From Mnemiopsis leidyi (taxonomy: Eukaryota; Ctenophora; Tentaculata; Lobata; Bolinopsidae), in the NCBI GenBank assembly GCA_000226015.1, contig JH154415.1:80603-108669 (forward strand): a DNA stretch of 28,067 nucleotides, written 5' to 3'. The position numbers were made by a program, and so were the translations under genes. Shown in pieces: positions 11,201 to 23,200 of the stretch. Within the stretch, counting starts at the first letter, position 1. Each line of letters starts with the position of its first letter. Under the pieces are notes generated by a model. That model made no database searches, was not told the DNA's origin, and saw only the letters and a list, made by a program, of their open reading frames with translations.

Positions 11201-14200
11201 CTTCACCAGCAGCAGCTACAAAACCAGGTATAAAGCAACAGGTTCTAACTCCCAACACTCGCCGCCAATGTCTGCGCTTAAACAGAGACTAACGACTTTT
11301 GGTATCTTTTCCTAAAGCACCAGCTGGCAGCTGCAAATACCTATACAAATTCAATGACCCTCAAGTAACAATACCTCTGTTCAGGGTTCAGCCAGCACCA
11401 GCCCGACTGTCAGCTCCCCAGTGTCAGTGGGGGGCTCCCCCTCTGCTGCCCCCGCCTCCATCGCCCCTCCTGTAGCGCAAGGAGTTGCTGTGTACGAGCA
11501 AACTCAGACCAGAAATGTACCATCCAGATCTAACTTTTCCCCTGGCTATCAGGTATCCTATAGGTTAAATAGTTTTGCTAAAATTACTTTTGCTTTTTCT
11601 TTTACATTCCATCACGGCATCACTATTTCTCCGCTTTAACTTCCATTAATTTTGAGTTGCGACTGAGCTAATTTTTAGTTCCGTGTTTCTTCAAATTATT
11701 TCGCCTCACACAAAATTTTCAGGGTAACGAAATGAGCCGTATGTCACCAGGAAAGTTGGCTCAAAAGTACCCTCCTCTTCCCCAGCTACCGAGACAATCT
11801 CGTCAACAGGGATCTAGAACTCAGGTAGAGAACCTCATGAAATTCACCCTTTCTTACTTTTTATTTTCCTGCGTTGGCGACAATGAAGTACATCAATTTA
11901 TCCACAATTAGTACACGTAATCACCACTAAAACATTTCGTTTCAGACCACTTCAAGCCAGCCGTTTCCAAATCTACAGAAAACTCAGCAGCTTTTGAACG
12001 AGTCGACCTACCTGCAGAGTCAGCTGCAGAACTCGCAACAACCGAACATTCAGCCTGCTCCACCTCACAACCAGGTTACACATTACTTTGTATGAAACAG
12101 TTTTGGTACGTTTTAATCGTGGTGTTCTTGTCATCAATCTACTATTGATGGCAAAAAAGTTATTACAGGACGTTTGGCAGATCTTGTAGATGTTTTATTT
12201 CAAGCTTTGGTGCATTTTGCTAACTTTATTTCTCATTGCAGAGCCAGGCGCAGTCGACAAGCAATGCAAACTTCCAACAGTCCGGGCCGACTGTCAGACC
12301 AGTACAGAACAGGTCATATCATCCACAACTCGCACAAGTACAAAATGCTCCGCCGACTGTGGTGCCCAACGTTCAGAGTGGACCACAAGGTGGCGCGCCG
12401 CACGTGCAACAGACTGGGGTACAACACCTTCAAAACGTGAATCACGTGCAACCATCTCACGCGGGTGCTGCTAGTGGACAACAAACAAGCGGAACTGTGC
12501 ACCACCAGCCCACCAATAGTGTGATGGTCGGGAGTTCCAATCAGATGCAGACTATAAACTCTAATCAGTACAAGGCAAACAATCAGGTTTGTTTCACTAA
12601 GCAGACCTACTACAAAACCTTAGAAATTAGCAATTTTAACTACAATTGCAGTCCTATTTAGATGACGTTCACTCCCAAAACTGAAAAGGTATTGTCTTTA
12701 ACGTTTCGCGCCTATGTTATTAGTTTACAGTTATTAGCCACTCAGTACTCGTAAACCTTCAGGGACTGCAACCTATGGTTATACCGCTGTCAGACATACA
12801 GACTCTAGTCGGCATTGACGATCACAACAAACAAACTGTAATCCTGTCAGACGAGTTGAACTCTCTGAGGCGAGCCACTAGCGCCACCATTATTCGTGCT
12901 GGGCAGCAACAACAACAGCAGCAGCACGGTAGACAGCAGCAGCCCATTGTGGGACAGCAGCAGATCAATCAGATGGGCCAGCAGAACCGTACCAATGTAG
13001 GCCAGATGCCTCAGCAATCATCTGGGATGTTTCAGTCTCAACCAGGTGGAGAAATTATCACAAATCACTTTGATTCATGAAGTTGTTTCCATGGCAACCA
13101 AATTATTAGGGTTAACTCGGAGTTTGCAGTATTGAATAGCGATTTTATATCTCAGGCATGACTCCGAACTACGTCCAAACAGAATCGACCCATCATCAAC
13201 AGAAACTGCTACCCAAGCAGCCAATCCACCGTTCAGTGGCTCCTAACAGGCGCGCTGGGAAAGATAAACAATCTAACGAGGTCATCTGTATTGACAGTGA
13301 CGATGAAGCTGATGAAGGTTTGTGGATGAGAATCTCTATTTTTACCTGTTTGCCCTAAATTCAAAGAAGTACTGATGTTTTAACGCTTTGATTAGCGGCA
13401 TCAGGTAGATTGTGGGCTTGTAGCACAAACTTGGCTGTTAAAGCATAGAAATTGCTAAATGTGGAATGTGAATGATTATATAACGTTTTCTTCTTAAGGG
13501 AATGGTATAGCATTATACTAACCTAGACTTAGAGTAGGTTTGTTAATTGTTATCAATTTATAACGTAGGTTGATGAGGTACGCTCAAACCGAAATAGGAA
13601 ACTTATATTGATGATGCATAAGTATCATGAGAGGATCGCTATTTCTAACCTTTTCTAAGGCTGCAATGAACGAGCCTTAGGGAGAGAGAAGTGGCGCAAA
13701 AGAGGCTGACAGCCAGAGGAGAGACAGAGATAAATAGATTTAGAGAGAAAAGTAAAATAAATACCCTGTGCTAAGAGTAAACTAAATTACATTATATAAG
13801 TTGAAATGCGTCCTGAATACTGCATAACGCTTCAACTCTAAAGTGAGGTGGAAAACTTAAAGAAGTAACAATCTCTCCCTTTCTACAGGGAAGACGAGCA
13901 CAGCAGCTCGGTGTAGAGTGTATGTCAGGGACGAGGAGAAGATCGCGGTTATATTCGACATGATGAAGAGGAAGTGTATCAAAACTGACTCTGATAAAGT
14001 GACCGGGTTGACACCTAACATCGTTACTGTTTCTCAGAACAGCTTACCGGTGAGTGTTATATTCGTTGTCGGGGTTATTGTAGTTGTCGGGGTTATATTC
14101 GTTGTCGGGGTTATTGTAGTTGTCGGGGTTATATTCGTTGTCGGGGTTATTGTAGTTGTCGGGGTTATTGTAGTTGTCGGGGTTATTGTAGTTGTCGGGG

Positions 14201-17200
14201 TTATTGTAGTTGTCCGGGTTATTGTAGTTGAAGTCAGATGTGCGTGATGGCTCGCTAGAGAGTGTTGTATTCGTTGTCGGGGTTATTGTAGTTGAAGTCA
14301 GATGTGCGTGATGGCTTGCTAGAGAGTGTTGTAGCCGCTCAATCTTGTTGAATAGGTAACACATATGATACACGCGGGCTTTGTTTCTCGATAGCATTCT
14401 TTGTGCCCTTCATCGACAATTAAATCAGATCTTCAGCTATCGCTTTCGATTCTTTGTTATTGATACGATAAAGAGGTATTAGATATCGTTGTTACAGAAT
14501 TGAATTTCACAGCTTCAAGTCCTTTCTCTTCTAAGTTCTAAACGTGAAGTGGACTTCTTATCTCAAAAAGCGCCACAGGGGACTACAAAACTGAGATATA
14601 TAGTAAACAGTAGCCCGTTGTAACCTTAGCTTAAATTGAAAGACGAAAATCAAAACCCCGGGTAAATTCGTTTCTACGAGCAGTAAAATTTGAAATGAAC
14701 TATTTTTTTAATCATAAACGGGTTGAAAATTCGCATGAGGTTTGAATTTGGTCCTTTTCGACTATGCTTACGTTTTGCATTTAATAAATTGTAAATTGAA
14801 ACCTTTTCCCATATTACCATCACATCTTTAACATTTATGCATGATCTGAGTACCTACGCATTTTCTGAGTTTTTGGCTTGATACGTACATGCATATTTTA
14901 ACTGACTGTTTTTTCAAAAGTGTTTTTATAATTGTTTTTATCAATTTTTTACATCAAACTTTTTTTACTGAGAATCTATGGTTAGTGCATTTATTCCTGA
15001 TCCCACTATTAGCACAGCGTAGGACTAGCACAGTATTTGTCAGTCTTTTAAGAATTAAATTGTGAAGCAGATAATTAGATTTAGATCGACCAGTCTTCCA
15101 CCATGCACGTCAAATAATTGCTTGGTGGGCACTGTTTATCCCTTTTACTTAATTAATTGCAAGGGCACTGTTCAGGTCTAAGGTTCGACCAGCAGCGAGC
15201 TTCAAATCTAACACACAAGAATGTTTAGGTACTCTGTTTGTTTATTGTTTGTTGGTTTCTTAGAAAAACCAAGGTTCATTCATCATACATGCGGCATATA
15301 AAGAAACACGTTGCATTACTTTTGGAGGAAGCAAAGTTTATCTTTTCTACTCGCACTCAGGATGTAGGAAGGAGAAAGGGAGGAAGGGTGGCCATATTCA
15401 ACATAACATAAACACATCATACTTGTATAACAGAAAAGTGTGTGCGCGCGCGTGTGCAGATAAAACGTGTTTTTATGAGAAAAGTAAGAAAGAGAGAAAT
15501 TTGGTTCTGCCGGGAAAAAGTTTTTGTGACAAATTGTCGTGTGATTGAAGATATAGCAGAAGTGGACAAATTCACATTATCGGTAACTAGGAACCGACCG
15601 GTCCAGAATTTTGGCCGCCGGACCGGAAACGGCCGGAAATGGATCTGATTTCCGGTTAGCCGGATTTTGCCGGATCGGAAACAGGTGTCTTTTATCAAAA
15701 AATTTGGGTAGCCGGATTTGGCCGAAATTCTATACTGGCCGTTTTTTGATCGATAATAAATTTTTGAAACTTAAAATTTGATGAGTGGGACTGGTCCCAG
15801 TAAGTGGAACTAGTCCCAGTTAGTAAGACTGGTCCCAGTTAGTGGGACTGGTCCCAGTTAGTGGGACTGGTCCCAATTAATGGGACTGGTCCCAGTTATT
15901 TGATTTGAAATTTGTTTTTTAAATTTTGATTTAAAAAAATTTTATTTCCGGTTAAAATCCGGCAAATTGTTTTGAAACCGGACCGGAACCGGAACCGGAT
16001 TTTGAAGCCGGATATCCGGCCGGAACCGGATTCAGCCGGATATCCGGTCGGTTCCTATCGGTAACACGTGTCTATTGGTAAAATTGCGTTCAATGCTTGC
16101 AGTTGAGGAAGAATCATGCTTGAGTTTGTAATATCATAGTCCCACTGGCCCATGCAGAGTTGCGGAATGCAATTAGATTTCGCACCTTCGAAGTAAAACG
16201 CCAAAATCAAATTTGTTGCACGATTGTTTGTTTAGGCGATACGTAAAATTTAAGGAGGCGTCGAGGTCGCTCCATTTCAGAAATTTTGTGGTATTGTTCG
16301 CCTGATTTGTTAACTCTTTCAACCAAAGTTCTATCGGTAGGCTTTGAATTCCTACAACTTTTAGGCGGTTATTCCAATTGCTGGGTATGTGAGGGAACTC
16401 CAAATTAAGTTATTGCATCAAGAAAATTTACCGAAGATCTAGGCGGATATGTACTAGTTATACGATAAAAGAACATGTCGCACGATCGGGCTGTCCGTGT
16501 ACGTGTGTGAACGTTTTTTTATTTATCTATATATTTATTTTTTTACGGTTCTTAAAGAAAATCAAGTAATTTAGAATCTCGGTTTTTCTAAAGATGGGTG
16601 GCGATAGGCACTTTCAGAGCTTATATCTGAATCTATATTGCATAAACCGTATGATTGATTCATGGGAAATGAATAATGATCAATAATAGTAAGAATAGTC
16701 TAGTTCTACGTAGAAAGTAGGAAGTAAAATATGTTGATTCGGAACCGACTAGCTCCATTACACTCCGTACTTTTCTCGATTGGTTTCGGCGTCCAGATAT
16801 GATTGTTGTTGTTGAAATTTGTTATCTTCAATCCAACTTACATTAACGCATTACGATTTGAATGTCTTTAAAGAAAGCGAACAGTGGAAATAGAAATAGA
16901 TAGGGACTGAGGGACATAGACGCATTGGAGAGTTTAAACAATGTAACAGAATTTGAGGAGGAAGGAAAGGTTAACATTCGAACATTCACAAATTCGGTCA
17001 GTAGAATGGAAATTAAGGAGGAAGTGGACGTACCCGAATTGGAAAATGCAGATTGTGGACTGAAAATAGAAGATGAATTAATGGTGGTTATACACGCATT
17101 GGAAAATGGGAGCAGTGTAACTGAACTAGAAAAGGGACGAAACATAGATGTACACGCGCTGGAACATGTAGTTATGGGAATGGAAATAGGAGAAGATAGC

Positions 17201-20200
17201 GATGTCAAGGTAAACTCAATAAGAAATGTGAACAGTGGAAGAAAGCGAGGTAGAAGAAAGAGAAGAAAAACCGATTTCGGTAGACAAACACGCAAACAGA
17301 AAGCCGATCGAATTGCACGTACAAAAAGAAAATTACTTCTCGCTATGCAGCAAGCCTTGGGGGGCCCGGAAGAAAACGAAGCGGAAAGTACTGGAAGTCT
17401 TACTCCCATCAAGAAGTATCAAAAGAGCTCCACCCCTAAAGTTACCTTTATGTCGATTGAGAGCAACAGAGCGAGAGTTTTGGAGCACTTGGCGGATTTT
17501 CCTGACCTGGCTAAAACCGCGATGTTGTCTCACTATGAATACTTTGTAATAAACCGTAAGAGTTTATTGAATAAAGAGCAAATAGTCACGATGAACCGCG
17601 CCATTAACAGGGTTAGAACTGCAGATATTCGTGCTAGGATGACTCCAGAGAAGCTTGAGATAGCCAGAAAGAAACACCGTGAACAGAGAGCTCTTGCGCG
17701 AGCAAAAAATGCAAAGAAGGAAAACACGAGCTAGGCTGAGTAAAACGAAAGTTGAGGAGGCAAGGAAAAAATTAAGAGAACAGAGGGCCTTGCAACGATC
17801 TCAAATTTCGACGCAAAAAGTGACTCAGATACGAGAGAGGACAAGGATACGCCGACAAAAAGCACTAGAAAAGCTGCGTTTAAAGAAATCTAATGAGCTA
17901 GAGGAAAAGGAGGAAGGGTCGTGTGCACCAAGAGCTAATGTTTGCTCTTTTGCGGCTAAGCTACCGAAGGTTGTTTCTTATAAGGTAAATTTTCGGTCTC
18001 AGCTTGATAGTATCTTTGTATTAAACCTGTCGATTGTGGTGTTAAGGTTCGCAATTGAATACTTTTGTTGAATACTTTTGTTGAATACTTTTGTAATAGT
18101 TTTTCAGCTTTAATCGAATTCACAAATTGATAGTCAAAAGCAATGTTCGCACCTGTCATGCTCAGAAAGTCAACTCAAAAGGTTTTTAATCCCGCCTAAA
18201 CTTAATGCGATGACTAGCAAATTTGGGACTTACTCTCTCCACTTCAGGATCTCCAGCCGATAGTGAACGTGTCTGGTAACCTACAAGGATACTTGGTACA
18301 CGGACAAACTCCCTTCCTTCTGACACCAGTCTCTGGGAGCAGCCATCTCTTTATGGTCCATCAGAACGGAAAAGAGACGCCAACTTTGAAGGAACAGTCT
18401 TTACTACCGTGAGTTGATATTCTGCTTGTTCTTCGTACTTGTACTTGTGAGTTAACTTCCATAATTTTTTTTGTACTCTTATTCGTTATCGTTGCACTAA
18501 ACCTTTTGAGATGTACACTACTCAATAAATAAATTTGCGAACTATAATCTGTTAAATTGAATGTGTAAAATGGTGATAGGTTTAAAAACGATGTGATAGA
18601 TAAGCTGGCCCTAAGGAGAATGAGCAGAATCAACCGGAAAACGGATGCCATTTTTCCAAATTGTATTTATTGTCAACTGGTTGCAACCTAAGGAAATAAC
18701 TTCCATAGCATTCTGTATAATAGTAGTAATACTAATGTCTCCATTCTCTAACTTTCAGAGGGACTATCCTAAACCTGAAGGCGATGTTAGAGAAAGACCC
18801 GCCAGCTCTGCCTCCTCTCCCGGCCAGCTCTATCCCGACCTCCTTGACCGCCACCTCCCTCCCTCACACGGCCAACCCTATAAACATCTCCACCAGCACC
18901 GTCATCAACTACCAGCCCGTCTTTGTGAACCAGCAACAAGGGGGAAGTTCACAGCTCGTCTACACCTCCAGTCAGCAACCCCTCTCAAGGGATCACTCTT
19001 CTGATCAGTCCCGGGTTGGTTCTCGTTCTTCTCTTTCTTAAAACATTTTAACGTCGTTGTTTTCTGCTTGATCTGTGTCTGAATTCTGATCTGTATATTT
19101 TATAGAACATCTACCGTGTCGAATTATAGCAAAACAGTTGAAATTTTGATAAAATAAGGCTGCCCAGCGAAAGCCGCAATTTTAGGAAACACAAAAAAGT
19201 TCGTGGAAATAAAAAACTACTCCTCCCATGTATACGATGTTGCTGTCAGCACCTCCAATTTTGATTAGACTCTGGGAAATCTAACTGTTATACGCTAATA
19301 CCAGAACGATGTATAGAGATCATCCTGACCGCCTAGTTTTAACAATGTTTCATTTCTCCGAACTGACCACTTTTGATTAGATAACATCAGTAAATTTTGC
19401 ACATAATTGTTAATTAACGGAAATTTTGCGCATAGATAACTGATTGTCTCTTCCAGGACGGTGGCGTACAGTACGTAGTTGTAGACAAGGCAAACAACAA
19501 CCTTCAAGTATCCACTGCTAGCATGAACACTGGCAGACTTCCAATTGTGGACAACAAACACCAGATAAACAACGCGCCAAAGCAGCCTACTATGGCCATG
19601 GGTATGTACTTTAAAGTTCATAGATGATAATTAAATTCATAGGACAAACTTATCATTGTCAGACAATTTAGGATCACTAATGTTTTTCTCGGTAATTACT
19701 TTATTGGACAGTTACTTTCAAACACAGAGAAAGCAAGCTTGGTTGAAAGATTATAACCAACAATCTGTTCAGGTGGTGTGTCACGTGACGGGTTTGTCTT
19801 CCACAACATCACCTTCTCAACTGCTGAGAACGGCACAACCACCCGCGTCAACCCTGCCATCTCGCCGGCCATCACCCCGTCTATCAACGCCGCCTCGGTC
19901 TTCAGCAACCAGGTGGAGGCTCGTGCTGCACGTGTCATGGTCGGGTCCACCACTAAGAGATACATGCCTATAGCTCCAGCCCCTGGCGGTAACAGTAGTT
20001 CGAATACCAATTTGAGTTCCCACACTCAGCGCCCCCTGCTTCTTCCAAACCAGGCTCCTACCGCACAATACAACACTTCAAACCAGCAGTACATCCAACC
20101 CGCCAACCTCCAACCCGCACAACCTACACATCTGCAACCCGCACACCTTCAGCCGAGCCAACCTACTCATCTGCAGCCTCAGTCCGGACAGTTTTCTGCT

Positions 20201-23200
20201 GGTCCAGGTCCGTCTGGTCAGACGATCATAGCGCAGACCATACCAGGAGGATACCAGCCCTTCCCTCACGAACAGACCATGCAGCAGAACCCCAGCTTCC
20301 AGAACATTCAGCCGCAGAACTTGCAGGCTCAGCGTGTTTACAACGTCCTCAACTTGCAGCCCATAACTCAGGTAAAACATTCGCTTGGAGTTTGTATCCA
20401 TACTTCTGTGAATGATTGCGTTAAATTAGGTTCCTATTTTAAACGGGTGGCAAACAAAGTGGGACCTTGAAATCGAACTGATTTGTTAATTTCTTATCAG
20501 ACTCCAGTAGATCAACAAAACCAGATATCCGCGCATCAACATCAGCAGCAGATACACACGCAGCAGCAGGTTATCAATCAGCATCCACAACAACAGCCAC
20601 AGCAACAACCCAATCAACAACCCAATCTAACTGCACAAAATTCCAGCTCTACTTCGAAAAATCCAGGTTAGTTGTAACTTCTAAACCCTCAAACAGTTTG
20701 AATGCCCATTCGGCCATTCTTTTCTTTTTCTATTTACCGGAACTCAACTTAACAAAATTAAAATGCGTGCTGTTTATTTTGACGTCCTTTTTAGGTGGAA
20801 AAATTAACGTAGTATATTATGTATTTCCTCCCTCTTATTTTGCATTCCCCCGAGTTACAACAAATTTTATCGTTAGTGTCCCAAATTAATTTATTTTACT
20901 TAACGTTTCCATCCACTTCATAGGTGACAGAGAAGCTAAGTTGAAGATGGTCATGAACTCGCTCTCCCAAGTTCTCTCCCTCCCCATCCAGCAGCAGAAG
21001 GAAGTCTTCAAAAACAATCCCATCTTGCGTCAACTTCTAATGAAGAGAAACGCTGGTAAGTCTGGTAGATCCTAATACATGATAACGATGAGGACTGAGA
21101 AATTCAAGTATTCATACATAAAGAACAAGTTTATGAGGGGCATTAATCCAAGACAACCTCCCACAGACCAAGAACAGAGAAAAGACCCTCCTCCCCCGTA
21201 CCCGGAGCAGACCAGACCCATTCCCAAGAAGAGTACTGGACCTCCCGGACCAGGACGAGGTTCTGCTGGAATTTCCAGGGGACAGGGGTCCTCTCAGCGC
21301 ACCATACTCCCCAAACCGAACGAGCAAACAGCACAGGTGCGTCGCTCTGTTTGAATTGCTGAATAGATAACCAATAACGATCGGTTTCCAAAAAAGCATA
21401 AAGGGCAGTCATTACCATTTACTGACTCATTGTGTCATTTGACGTTGTGAGACGTTGTTCGGCATGTTAAAAAGCATCTGTACCAATCTTTTTTAAAGAA
21501 CACCAAATCATATCGCAATCAAATAATTTGTGAAGAGGTTTAAACTTATCCATATTCAAAATTTTGAAATGGAAGTTGGTGATAATGGAGGCTAGTTCAT
21601 GAATTGAAAATAACGAAAAATTTGCAATAGCAATCGATTAATTCATTTGATTCGAGAAAAATTTCCCGTAAATGAGTGGTAGAGTTTAGCTATATTACAT
21701 TTCGTATTGGCCCTGAGAGAGTGAGGTCTTACAGTTCGACCAATCCATTTCCGTAATCAAATAACTGATCAAATTAACAGCAATTTTTTGTAAATCAAAT
21801 CATGAGCCGAGGCCTGTATCCGCCTCTGTTTATGTACACTCAATCCATCCTACTTGAATGTTTGAAGCCTCAATAACTTTTTAACTTAAAAATACTTTTT
21901 TCTCAGAAGAGTACAGGAGAACATAAGATGGAGAGAGATGCTCATGAGCGCTGGTTGCAACTTTCTCAAGAACAGCAGAGCGTTATCCTCGCTGCTGCAA
22001 AGGAAAAAGGTAGAAACAAAAGTTTGACTTGCTGCGAAAGCTTTGATTAAGTTAGCTCAACGACCCCTTTAAAAAATCGTTAACAGAAAATCATGGGATA
22101 TTTTGCATTGGTTCAAATTTAAAGAAATTCAATGAGGCAACAGTGTGTACCCTAAATTGAAATAGTTACCGCATATCAAATTGCATGTTTAAATCACGAA
22201 TATTAATAATGTCTGAGTACGTCCACATTTTGCGGGCAAGCTGCTAGTGTAAGTCCGAGGACACTTTATATGATGAGATCATCCGCGGCTTGGTTGGCCA
22301 ACACCAATTTGCTGAAGTTCAGAAATTTAGGGAGCACGACAGAACCAGGAAATTACACTAAACTCCTCTTTTTCTTTGTAGTCTCTAAACTGAAGAAGAA
22401 CGAATTGCAACTATTGCTGAACGCCGCCTACCAACACATGCACAAAGTTCCCCCAGACATGCGAAAAGCACTCCTCATGGCAGCGCAGGAACGTATGGAC
22501 AAGCTAAGTATGAAATCTGTTGTGGAGCAAACCGCTGCCCCCAGTGCTGCGCAGGTGCCTGCTCCCTCTAAGGAACCTGCGCCCGCCAAAAGCAAGGAAG
22601 ACGACGATTTGGTCATACTCCAGGAGGTCAGTTCAATACGACAATTCTTTAATTGGACCAGAGACCTTAGTTTGCTCTTTCTTTTAGAATCTTGCGCTTT
22701 GCAATTCGCTTTTATTGGTCTTCTATCAGTCCTAGCACTGTTCCCGTGTACTAAGTCTAAAGGTGACAAATCAACGTCGCAAGTTTGCGTACACCCTGTA
22801 AATCCCTACAATGTATAAAACGCTGTTATTAAGGCAAGTTAGAACTAATAACACTCGTCCTTTAGGTGCCGTGCCGTGAGTCCCGGACTAAAGTGACGAT
22901 TCGGGACGAGACGGGGGAAGTCGTTACGTTGTTGGGACGACCCGCAGAGGCCCTGCCCCGCCAGACCAGCCGCTACTCTCAGACATGGCGCTCCCACTTC
23001 TCGGGTTGCGCCCGCACTCGCGCCATCGTCAAAACCGCCGGACTTCCCACGACACTGCTTCCTGATTTGTCAGTTTGGAGGGATAGAGAGAGCGAGGCAG
23101 CAAGTGTGACCAGCTCTTGTGCCAGAGTCAGGCCTTACCACCGAGCTGTCGGCACTAAGAGTAGAATAAAGAGAACGGGCGTAACACATGGGCAAGATAA

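Noticed and set aside
12174..12505. Alternative-frame ORFs over exon 10
   Set aside because: The Q/N/H-rich frame continues exons 9 and 12 in phase with good splice borders; the others do not connect.
14044..14397. 117-codon minus-strand frame rich in Asn, Asp, Pro and Tyr
   Set aside because: It is a translation of the 18-bp intronic minisatellite, whose unit length is a multiple of three and so keeps any frame open.
17704..17734. Programmed -1 ribosomal frameshift at A AAA AAT
   Set aside because: The downstream frame is +1 (or -2) relative to the upstream one, so a -1 slip would not reach it. An indel in the A run fits better.
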